Shown: in pieces, positions 1-12,200 of the stretch | Position numbering within the stretch: position 1 is the stretch's first letter | How the letters are laid out: each line of letters opens with the position of its first letter | Origin: Mixophyes australis | Lineage: Eukaryota; Chordata; Amphibia; Anura; Limnodynastidae | Length of the DNA: 64,000 nt | Direction: 5' to 3' | Assembly: GCA_036250195.1 (NCBI GenBank) | Contig: JAVHZZ010000008.1 | Location: 5,317,434-5,381,433, forward strand | Translations under genes and position numbers: made by a program | The notes under the pieces: model-generated | The model's database searches: none | Seen by the model: only the letters and a program-made list of their open reading frames with translations | Told to the model about the DNA's origin: nothing

Positions 1-275
1 TGCAGGCGTTGTGCTTCCACCAGGTGTGGTGGAGACTGCAGGCGTTGTGCTTCCATCGGGTGTGGTGGAGACTGCAGGTGTTGTGCTTCCACTTGGTGTG
101 GTGGAGATTGCAGGTGTTGTGCTTCCACTGGGTGTGGTGGAGATTGTGGAGATTGCAGGTGTTGTGCTTCCACTGGGTGTAGTGGAGACTGCAGGTGTTG
201 TGCTACCACCAGTTGTGGTTATTCCAGATGTTGTGGTTGGTGGTACAGTCGTTGTTCGCATAAATAACACAGTAC
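1..275 (-). CDS. Mucin exon 9 (partial): third PTS repeat block
   Basis: The exon opens at 275 after acceptor tttaaag, with the same lead-in as exons 3 and 6 (GTVLFMRTTTVPPTTTSG), and is cut by the window edge. Its 12-residue repeat has the same 36-bp length but a different consensus, GSTTPAVSTTPS or GSTTPAISTTPS, without the Asp of the other two blocks. It begins a third cassette, so more SEA exons are expected beyond position 1. Confidence 0.8.
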
Positions 276-3200
276 CTTTAAAATATAACAAAATATCTTA
301 TTAAGTGATAACATTAATTTTCTAAGATTATAATGAATATTGAATTGCACGCATTTTCAAAGACGTTATACAGATTATGTTACAATATGAATGACTACGG
401 TTTAAGAGAGAGTTGAAAATATATTCATAACCTATTTAAGGGGGGATTATTCTGCAGTTATTATTTAGAACATTATTAGAAGATTGATTGTAAGATCAAT
501 CCTTAATCACATATAAAATGCACTTGCAGCAGAGCTGCAATTGTTAACATACCAGCATGTATTGTGTATCCCAAGTATGTAATGTGTATGAAGTCACATG
601 ATGAATCGGAGGTCACATGATGCAGAAGATAGCAGCTTTAAAGAATAAAGTCAAGTTCAGTCTTATTCTCTGTTTTATGACCCACTAAGCTTCACTTATT
701 CAGTAAAAGATTGAGCTGCGAGTTAAGCTTTGCTGGACATAAGCTAGGAAGGAGCTACAGGTAAAGGCTCAGAGGGCCACTTGTTGCCTATCACTTATCC
801 ATTGGGATGAGGTGGATCAGGGATGTTCCTTGCTGAGAATGGATTCATCACAAATAAACCTATTTTATCACACATGTAAAATCTAGGTTTGTTTTCTAGA
901 CAAAAGTATTTTAATGAGATAAAGGATGGTGAGGTCACATTTTTAAAGACTGCGCCAATATCTCCTATTATGATTCATTTAAGATATCAATAAAGCTAAA
1001 CTGAGCGGTATTTTAGGAGTTTACATGAATAAAGAGGATGGGAATAAAGCAGTTGTGGCCAATCTGTTGCTGTCCAGGTTTCTTTTAAAACTACAAGCCC
1101 CAGCATGCTGTGTCAGTAGATGGCTAGTTGATAGCTGGCAGGGCATGCTGTGACTTGTAGTTTCTCAACACCTGAAGAACCACATGTTGGCCAGTTCTGT
1201 CATAAAGTATTAGTAGTTTGGACAATGATGTGACATGAGTATTTCATGTATGTGTAGTGGTAAATAGATGATTTGTCTCTCATTAGTCTCTAAATCTGAT
1301 CTGTTACATTAAAGAAATAATTTGTTGCCAATTTATTCTTTCTTTCAATTTGTCCATTTGTTTGGTGGCAATTGCAAGAAGGAATTAGCTTGTATTGGTC
1401 TATTGCAAGTTAGTTGGCTGTTATGGGTTGGTATGGGTTAAATGCTGCGTTATACGGCCTGAATAGAGCATAAATGGTGCATTCAGCATTTTAGGGATCA
1501 TGTGCTTCTTTTATTACAAGAGACCTACTCAGGTTGTATGGCCCTGTGTGTTGTTACAGAACGCGTGAGTATTCAGATGCAAAAATAAGATTTCGCTTTA
1601 CAGGACAAGATTTGTTAAAGGAGATAAACAGGTGGAGAGAATACAATTAGGGACATACCCCACTTTTGCAGAAGGACACACAGACTTTTTCCCTTCACAG
1701 TGGGACTTGAGTTCTCCACCAGCTATAGGGTGCGAGAGATCTGGTCACGTCTCTACAATATGATGTGAAGCATTTTGCTACTTCCAGTTGCATAGTGACG
1801 CATGTTGCATGCTTGCAGGAAAGATTATTTCTAGATGCATTTCCCCCCACATAATAAGAAGCTTCAAACATGCAAATGTCAAACGTGATAAAGTCTTGAT
1901 GTCCCCAGTCAGTCATGGTTCATTTAGGAAGTAAATATTGCAAAAACAGTGCAGTATTTTAGGAAAAAAAACATTAAATGTTTTAGTTAATAAAACTAAT
2001 GTTGAAGTAGCTGAAACTTTATGATTTCACAGTTCTACAGGAATGCTCATTCCTTGACTATCATGATTAATTTAGGACGTAAATAAAACAAAAACATGAA
2101 AGGCCTGAGTCATTAAGGAACGTATCTCTGTTTTTTGTGTGTATAGTATGCAATTCCCTTCTGCGCATGCCCAGAACGAGGACACTCGGTCGCCAACGTA
2201 AGCAAATCCACTGCGTATGGCAACGCAAATGACAGTTACGACGGTCTACGATTTCGGTTAGTGAACGGGGCTGGGAAGGGGCGTGTGCCAGTACTTGGTG
2301 CACAATGTGGGCGTGCCAAACTGAATCGAATGCAGCCATGTTGGAATGAAGCTCTGAAAAAAGTGAAAGTGAAAGTTTCTTGTTTTTCTGCCGTATCTCT
2401 TGCATCAGCTAAGGGTCTAGTCTAAGTCCTGGGTCAGTAGCGTATACAGGCTATAACCTGTCTCCCATCAGGAGCAACTGTAAAAATGTATTTTATGTAC
2501 AGTAGACATTAAGGACAGCCTAATAAATGTTTATCAACGGTGAAAAATATTATAAAAAATTTTTTTTAATACAATTTCTATTTCTAATCATAAATATTAT
2601 TGACAGGTAACATTGATTAATATTTTTTTTCCTCTGCGTTCTTTTGAGAGGTGATATTCCACATAGGTATTATACACAGGGCCGGATTAAGGGAATGGAG
2701 GCCCCTGGACTAAGGGGGCCCCCATTCCCCCATGAGGCCCCCCCTGTTAGCCGGCCGCTGCCGCCCCCCGTGGGGTCCCCCGTTTGCCGCCCACCCCCGA
2801 GCGCATACTAGCCTTACCTCCTTCTCCTGTCTCTGTACTCCTTCCGCGGCATGCTGTAAGCTCTTTACTGAGGAGATCTCGTGACACTCTCATAAGATCT
2901 CCTCAGTATGGAGATTACTGAGCGCCGCGGAAGGAGTACAGAGACAGGCTCAGCCCCCGGCCCAATCACTGCTGCTGAGCACTTTCAAGGGCTCCCTGGA
3001 TGCCCGAGACCCCTGGGCTGTAGCCCAGTTAGACCTCGGGTTAATCCGACCCAGATTGTACGCATCCTGCAGTGTCTGGTCTAGCACAGCAGAGTGAACC
3101 TACACCCATAGTCATCACCACACGTATCTTGAGATCCGTTCCTTGCTGAGCCGATTTCTGTCGCGTTGAGAACAACTGCACGATGCGCTCTGTATGCGTG

Positions 3201-6200
3201 CCTTAATGATTCAATCCCAAAATGTTTAAGTTAATAAAATCTAATGTGGAAGTAGCTGAAACTTGATGATGATTTCACACTTCTCCAAAAATGGGCATTC
3301 CCTGGAGAATCTGCAAACCTGCAAAACTACCCACAGACTTTTCAGGGGGAGTGGGGGGGTGGAGGGATGTGGATTGTTCAAATGTTTGTTTCCTAAGTAG
3401 GCATTCATCTACAAATGAGCTAGTATTAGACTAGTGCGCAAGAAGACGCATCACTAGTCGCTTGCAGTAAATGTCCCTTAGTGTTTAGTTAAAATATAAT
3501 TTCCTCTTTGGGGGCGTGATTTGGACTCCATTATAAGCAGGTGTGATTCTCTCCACAGATCTCTACCTGGCCACCCTTAAATCTTAAATCATCAGGGTTT
3601 CGCCACGCCAGGAATAGCACCCCTCACACTGGCACGATATCTGCCTAACAGCTAGGACCAGCTGGAGGAATCTGGGAGCCTCAGACACTTGGCACCAAAC
3701 ACTGTCCAGATCCAGGCCCTCTCCACGCTATAATCACGGCCTTTCCTGGGCGGCTATGTGCCCCCCTTCTCTCCTTAAGGTGCCCATTTACTTAAATTTT
3801 GTCACGAGTAGACGGTAACAGATCCGACACTCCAGCTGACCACGGCTCGGAAGCCTCAACCAATCCGGTGCTGCGAGGTCCTGCAGTCAAGTATGTCTCG
3901 GCGCCCCGACAATCACTGGGTGCCTGCCTCGTCCTATACTGCCAGTAGAGGAGAGGGATAGCCTGCCACACCCACCAGAGAAGGGTGGAAACCACGTCTG
4001 CCTTACACCTCTTGGGCTCGAACCAAAGCCTGTTTCTGGAGCGGATGAGCGCCATCTTGTCTCCCCCCACACACAGTTCTCAACCAGTGAGTACATATCG
4101 GCACATGCCCTCCAACTCTACTAGGTTTCTCATCAACAGGAGCGCCCCTGCACCAGGGACGGGAGCTTTTTCTGTACGGGGTTGCAGATTATCCGCGAGA
4201 GGCGGACGACCCTGACCTTGGACACGGGTGTAATGCTGGAGGACTGTCTACCCAGTTTGTGGCAACACTCGGGGTATTTAGAGCCACCTCTGCTGACACA
4301 GAAACCAGCAAAGTCGCGGGTGGTGAGTTTTGGGTCTGGCTGACACCCTCATTCCAGCCATTATTATCCTGACCCTTTCATTAACAGAGCAAGATGCATG
4401 CAACTTCACTGCACACCAGGCACCTATTATAACTCACTGTACTCACAATTGCCCCTGCCACAAAATCTTCTCAAAGATTTCTGAAGCCTAAACAAAACTG
4501 TCTAGCCAACTGGAATTTTTCATCTAACTATAGCACCATAGTGAGAAGCTGAGAAATCTACCACTCTACATCTATATACAATCCTCAAGGGCAAAGGGAA
4601 CCACTGTATATTTCTCTTCTTACTTGTTTCTCAGAAAACCATCTCAAGTTACAAGCAGCAGCAGCTGTAACAGTTTTGCATGAGGACATCTTGTGGTGGT
4701 CTCTGATAACTGCAACACAAATCAACCTCCATTATCCTTTAAAAGCCTGATTTGCCAGCACCCTGCATCAGGGCCGCCATCAGGGGGGGTACGGGCAGTA
4801 CTGCTGTGAGGGGCCCAGACAAACTAGGGGGGCCGGACAGATCTCTCCGTCTGTCCGGGCTCCTTGGACTGTCCGGGCCCCTCAGTCTGACTGACCATCC
4901 TGCCCCTTCTTTTCTGCGATGTTGCAGCTCTGCCTCCCAGGTTCTGATAGGCTGGGAGCAGGGCGCGGTGATGTCTTCACTGCGCTCTGCGCTCCCAGTG
5001 TATCAGTGACTGGGAGGCAGAGCTGCAAAATCGCGGAGGAGAAAGTAAGTTAATTCATACTTGCCAACTTTTGAAAATTCATTTCAGGGAGAAATTAAAA
5101 ACCATTGTGGGCGTGCCCTGTCCCGCCCACTGGGCGTGCCCTGTCCCGCCCACTGGGCGTGCCCTGTCCCGCCCACTGGGCGTGCCCCAGCTCAATCATG
5201 GTTGCAAACTCTCCCGGGATGTCTGTGAGACTCCCATAATACTGGGAAATCTCCTGGACTCCCGGGAGAGTACTGTAAAATCCTGAATTTACCTTTGGAG
5301 TTCGCGGAGGAGTCCTCTTTTCAAACTGCGTATGCGCCGGTGACATCATCGGCGTGATGACGCGACGCACCCAATATTCCAGAAGACCCCGGCCTTTGTG
5401 GAGCACGGAGCTCCAACACCTAGCAGCTGAACTGGTAATGTTATTTACTTTAACTGTTAAAGTTTAAAAGTAAATGACATTATAACAGAAATTTCAATTG
5501 GGGCAGAATGTCTGCATAATTCAGCTTTCAATTCACCATAATGTATAATGCCCATGTCATGCTTTCTTATATTTCTTTTGCACCACAACCTGGTACAATA
5601 GTGAATTTAACTATTGTACCAGGTTGTGGTGTAAAAGAAATTTAACAAAACATGACATGGGCATTATACATTATGGTGAATTGAAAGCTGAATTATGCAG
5701 ACATTCTGCCCCAATTGAAATTTCTGTTATAATGTCATTTACTTTTAAACTTTAACAGTTTAAAGTAAATACTGGGATTCCCCTGGTTATTCCCCAGATG
5801 AATCGGCCTATTGAGGATGTGCTCACTCCCCCAGTCCTCCAGCATGATTCCCCGGCTCCCTCTTGACTCCATCCTGCCTCATCCCCCCTCTTTGTGGCCG
5901 GCAGGATGTCCCCCGAATTCCCCACGCCCTCCCCTGACAGTTTCCTCCAGTTCCCCCTGCCCAGGTTACCAGCCGCCTCACACAGACAACAAGCTGCTGT
6001 ACCCCGGCGTCTGGGTGCTTAATAAAGGCAACATAACGGAAACATTTTTGGGAGGAAATACATAAAACTGTATTATAGAAACAGAAATACGACCTTGCTT
6101 CACATGATATAAATGGTGCTCATAGTTTAAAAGTGTTCATTTGACCTGCCACCATGAATTAAGGGCTTGTTCACACATATGTAATGGAAAATATGTAAGA

Positions 6201-9200
6201 TGCATGAAAACTAGCATGCACCTCAGATGCGATTTTGGTGATGCCTTTTGAACATATTTCCAAGCACTTTGGATGCATTGCTCCTTTACCAATACAATCT
6301 GGTACTGTGGAACAGTGATGGCAACAGCAGAGCTGACAGAAAGGGCTCTCAACACCTCTGCTGTCATATAGAGACCACTGAGCTGGTCCACTATTGTAAT
6401 GGCTGGAGATGAGTTGTCCTACTGGGCACAGGTAATATATCGTTTGATCCATCGGGCATGATGATAAGATAACAAACATGTTCATGACTGTTAATGACTT
6501 TTTGTTACTGCAAAAATGATTTCCTATCCTTCTGTAAAAGTATGTAAAACACTTAGACATAAAATTAGGCAGTTTCCTAACATTTTACTGCTAGAGCTCG
6601 TATAATACATTTTTAGCACATAATGTTTGTGATAAATACATGGGCAGTCTGTTCTAGGAAAAAACAGTATAGCATATGAAGTTCAGTAAATTAAATTTAG
6701 TATTGTATGAATTTGGGACTATTAAATTAACTTATATATTGTTCAGAAGCTGCATGGAAACTACTTCTTAACTTTTGTTCCTTAAATACCCTTTCAAAGT
6801 GTTAGGTGGTTACTAAGCAGAAAATATTTGGTGTTTTCCTAACTTTTCTCTGCCCTTGTTTCCCAATCAAGTAACCAGATAACCCCTGGGGAGAACCAAC
6901 ACTGATATAAACATGTTCTGTATTTGTATTTCTCAGTTTAATATATACAGGGAAAATATCACAGGCTGTATACAGTGCAGGCACGGATCTTCTGATCAGC
7001 ACGACTGTAAATATTATTCTGACTGACCGTAGAGAAAGTCCAGGCTTACAGTAATCAACATCCCTCCATTCCCGGTTACCTTTGCCCGTGGACTGCGCAG
7101 GCGTTGGAGCTCCGTGTTCCGCAATGGCCGGGGTCTTCTGGGATATTAGGCGCGACCGCATCATCACGCCGATGACATCACCGGCGCATGCGCAGTTTGG
7201 AAAGAGGACTCCGCCGGTAAATTCGGGATTTTACAGTACTCTCCCGGGAGTCCGGGAGATTTCCCAGTGTTCCGGGAGTCTCCCGGACGTTCCGGGAGAG
7301 TTGGCAACCATGAGTTAATTAGGTATTCATGTTATAAGAGAGGGGCAGATAGAAGAGGGGACATTAACTGTGCCTGGGGTGGGGGAGGGGGGCACTATCC
7401 ACGGGGGCGGAGGAGGGGACATTATCCACAGGGGTGGGGGAGGGAACATTATCCACGGGGGTGGGGGAGAAGGGGACATTAACTGTGGGGGGGGGGGGGG
7501 TCCTTAACTGTGGGGTGAAGAGGGGGATCTTAACTGTGGAAGGGGGGAGGGGGGACCTTAACTGTGATTGGAGGGGGGAAAGGGGGACAAACGTAATGGT
7601 GTTGCCATAATACGGTCCCTCTAGTGATCTCTAAGGTCATAGATAATCCTGAGGGTCGCTCCCTCATCTTCTCAGGCAACATCGGTCCCCATGACATCAC
7701 CATAGCAACCCACAATTTGGGAGATACACAAAGCAGTAGTGAGAGGAGAAATCATTAAGCATGCCTCACATCGGAAGAAACAGCAACTAGAGCAAATATT
7801 TCTGTAATTCTGTTTTTCTTTTCCCTGTTTCCTGAATATGTTCTGCATTGTTGTTTTCTTTTTGGACAAAGTGTAAAAATAAAGAGATTTAGCAAAAGAA
7901 TCCTTTTCTCTTTATATTTATTTATGTATTTATAGAGTCCCATTGGCAACCGAAAACTTGTGTTTTTTCTGGATATATATGTTAGCCCTATACATCAAAG
8001 GGTTACTGCCGGCAATAGCGGAAAGCCCCACTGAGTGTAAGATTAACCAGGCGTGGCTTCTTTAGACCTTTGCATGGGGAAGCCTAATCGTGGAGGAACG
8101 TTTTGTTGTCGCATCTTTGAATAAAGCATTTTTTCCTATCTTATATTGTAAAAGCATATTATAGTTTTTTTAAATCTATTTTTTTTTTCACCAGGTAGAA
8201 TTGATATCCCAAGTCCGCTAGACACATGTACATATCAGCAGTGACTGGCAAAGTACTAATTTAACCCTAACCATTCCAGGCCAGTATCACCGAGGCAACG
8301 GAGTATTGCTAAGCTGTCAGAGACAATCGTACACATCACTGCATTTTAATACATATGCCTCTAAGAAAAACAAAGGTTAGTTATGTAATTTATTACAGGA
8401 TAGATCTACTATTTTAAGAGAGCTGTTGTTTCTACCATCTATTTTTAATGTAGTGTAAAGAAGATAGTTGGATATATTATATCCCTCTTAGCATAACGTC
8501 AGTTCTATGACTCTTCAGACACAATCCATACTTACCATTAAATGTGATACTGGAGACCTCCAGTATTAAATCACCAAGTTGGCCACTGTTATTCACATCC
8601 TCAAACAACTGCTGGATCTTTGTGATATCTATAGGCTGCGGGGTGTCCTCCGGTAAGGTGACTACTAATTTTGCAATCACGGATCCTTGGCTGGAGAAAA
8701 CAGCATACAATTACTATATACACACATACTGTAGATACTTAGATGCACATGTATATAACTGCAGACTATCATAGACATCACTCAGCACCAATTTAAGATC
8801 ATCCTGCCCCGACTTGTCATAGTCGCAGTTAGAGAGGAACAGAGTTTTGAAAACCATTTCACGAAAGATGTGCATTTAGCCATAAAATTTTGAAGGTTTC
8901 ATTGGGGACATTTGGCCTTAGGGGTTCCCCGATCCCAAGCAAACCGCACAGCAGAATGCCCCAGCTCTATTCATAGTCTATAAATCTTTGAAGTGGAAAT
9001 TAATGAATACAGGGCGAAATCGCATTCCATTGTTTGTCAAGGCAACAACTGTTATGTCCAAATAATAGGTTAATAACAATGTCGTCCCACAATACCCTTT
9101 TGTTGAAACAATGAGCAATTAGGGAGATCTTCAAGCTACTTAACAGTGATAGTATTCAAGATGGTGGTAGCTACCACTGGGTGAGGTTGAATGGATCAGG

Positions 9201-12200
9201 GGTTTTATTTACGAAGTGCAAATTCTGTGCTTAATTTAACAAGGATGGAAAATGAGATTTTGTTGTAAACCACAAGATTATTTAAATGAGATAAAGGGGC
9301 GGAGAAGGTGCATTTACAGGGACGCATTCTGCAACATCCGGTTGCACTTCTGCATCAAAGCTCTGTTCGAGGCGCATGTCAACCACACCCCCCAATTGTC
9401 TTATTTGGCAAGGACTGTCCTGATTCTCTGACTCTCATTAGGATATGCCTTGGATCCAGCTTTCCTTGTGGTGCTCAACAATTGTCATAGATGATGGCCA
9501 GCAAAGTTCTCCACTAAATACTGAGACCCCTCTGAATTTAGTGTATAGTTGAGGGCCCCAGGGGAAACAACCTCAGGGGTTGGGAAGATGGGGGGCAGCA
9601 GGAGAGAGAGGTTCTCCTGTTAGGACTGTTAGACCCAACACGTGACCCGTCAGATGAAAGGATCAGATTAGAGCAGGTAATTGGGATTTTGTTTTTCCAT
9701 TTTTCTCACCTAACTTTACCCAACACTATCTATAAGACATGGCTGGGATCCAGCTTTCCTTTGGTTGGTGTTATCCATTACATTACATTTTGTCTCTTAT
9801 GATGTTATACATGTATGTTAGATATATAGAAAATACAGTATATTTTACTCACCTAAACTCCACTACATCCACTGACAAAACAGTAAACTCTTGTTGTAGA
9901 ATTTGGTTTATCTGTGTAAAGAACACATATAACATTACACACAAGAAACATACAATATTGTGTACATGTTTCGTCTACACAGGTGATTGGTTCTGCACTG
10001 GTTACTTTCAGGTAGTGATACTCTGTGTCTGTATATTGTTCTTTATTTATTTGTTTAAATCAGATAGTTTTTATTTGGTTTTCCAAACACAAAAAACATC
10101 ACAATACAAACACCATACAAAAACAGTAATACAAATACAGCAATACAGCAGTATATGGAGCGTTTCTCAACTACTTTAGGATTAAGTACGGGTATGTAAT
10201 TGAAGAGCAGTGCAATAGAGAGATAATGATAAATTGTTTCTAACTTAACTTCAAATATAGGAAAATGCAAAATGGAAGACTAAAGTTATACATTTGACCA
10301 CTTGCAACTTGTTATTTTTAGAAAAAGAGGTAGCATAAAGAGCTCTGACAACACTGAACACTATACAATATCAACAGAATTATACACAAATTTACATTTT
10401 GCACATTTACACGGAAAGAGTCTCTCTCAGAAATACCCTCTCCCCAATCCCCAGCACATATATCAATCAAAGTATATTGTTCTTTATTTTAGTAAAAATA
10501 GACCATGTCCTACTTTCTCTAATCCCTGATCTGTCACCCACTTCTATAAAATACCCATCTGCACTGAACTTACGTCTCTCAGTAGGGATCAATGATCCTT
10601 ATATGGGTATCCATCTCTCCTCCGTTATTATGTCATAAAAAGGATAGGAGGAATGAAGACGCCCGTGTCCACTACCAGAAATGTGTAATGCAGTCTTATA
10701 ATGGTAGTATTTTTCGACTTAAGGGACTTAAGTAAGTGTAAAAATAAAATAGTAATATAGTGTAGTAATCCGATGATTACTGACCAGAACATCCAGATTA
10801 CTTTGCTGAATAAATCAGTAGCTCCCTTTGTACTTTGATATCACATGCACAAATATATCTTATTATCACTCACCGGTCTCTCTATTTCTTCTTTCAGCTT
10901 CTTGTGTTTCTCTGACTTTGTGTCATTGAGATCTTCTGTGTAGTTTACATTAAGTATTTTAAAAGTCATTGGAATTGTGATATTGCCAATCACATTACGT
11001 GCAGTGTTGGTGCTGGCACCAGGTGTGCTGGTAATTTCAGGTGTTGTATCGCCACTGGGTGTAGTGGTGACTGCAGTTGTTCTGCTGGCACTGGGTGTGG
11101 TGGTGTCTGTTGTTGTGCTGCCACTGGATGTAGTAGAGAGTGCAGGTGTTGAGCTGGCAACAAGCGTGGTTGTAATTCCAGATGTTGTGCTGCCACCAGG
11201 TGTGGTGGAGATTGCAGGTGTTGTGCTGGCTCCGGGTGTGGTAGTGTCACCAGGTGTTGTGCTGGCTCCGGGTGTGGTAGTGTCTCCAGGTGTAGTGCTG
11301 GCTCCAGGTGTAGTAGTTTCTCCAGGTATTGTGCTGGCTCCAGGAGTGGTAGTGTCTGCAGGTGTTGTGCTGGCTCCGGATGTGGTAGTGTCTCCAGGTG
11401 TTGTGCTGGCTCCAGGTGTGGTAGTGTCTCCAGGTGTTGTGCTGGCTCCGGGTGTGGTAATGTCTCCTGGTGTTGTGCTGGCTCCAGGTGTGGTAGTGTC
11501 TCCAGGTGTAGTGCTGGCTCCAGGTGTAGTAGTGGTGTCTCCAGGTGTTGTGCTGGCTCCAGGTGTGGAAGTGTCACCAGGTGTTGTGCTGGCTCCAGGT
11601 GTGGTAGTGTCTCCAGGTGTTGTGCTAGAACTGGGTGTAGTGGTGTCACCAGGTGTTGTGCTGGCTCCAAGTGTGGTAGTGTCTCCAGGTGTTGTGCTGG
11701 CTCCGGGTGTGGTAATGTCTCCTGGTGTTTTGCTGGCTCCAGGTGTGGTAGTGTCTCTAGGTGTTGTGCTGGCTCCAGGTGTGGTAGTGTCTCCAGGTGA
11801 TGTGCTGGCTCTAGGTGTGGTAGTGTCTCCAGGTGTTGTGCTGGCTCCGGGTGTGGTAGTGTCTCCAGGTGTTGTGCTGGCTCCAGGTGTGGTAGTGTCT
11901 CCAGGTGTTGTGCTAGCTCCAGGTGTGGTAGTGTCTGCAGGTGTTGTACTGGCTCCGGGTGTGGTAGTGTCTTCAGGTGTTGTGCTGGCTCCAGGTGTGG
12001 TAGTGTCTCCTGGTGTTGTGCTGGCTCCAGGTGTGGTAGTGTCTCCAGGTGTTGTGCTGGCTCCAGGTGTGGTAGTATCTGCAGGTGTTGTACTGGCTCC
12101 AGATGTGGTAGTGTCTCCAGGTGTTGTGCTGGCTCCAGGTGTGGTAGTTTCTCCAGGGGTTGTGCTAGAACTGGGTGTAGTGGTGTCACCAGGTGTTGTG

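Larger units (their letters stand above)
276..8535 (-). other. Mucin intron 8, heavily invaded
   Basis: The start near 276-400 and the stretch around 1310-1380 and 1680-1990 align by eye with the intron 12778-15218, so this is a paralogous intron. The region 1970-2050 is repeated at 3225-3305. The rest is inserted elements listed separately. Positions 3490-4560 hold a GC-richer stretch with a GCGCCATCTTG-type motif that resembles a retroelement leader; I cannot name it. No extra exon was found. Confidence 0.6.

Noticed and set aside
3792..4215. Overlapping short frames in a GC-richer stretch
   Set aside because: They overlap on both strands, lack splice signals I could defend, and the block looks like repeat-derived leader sequence.
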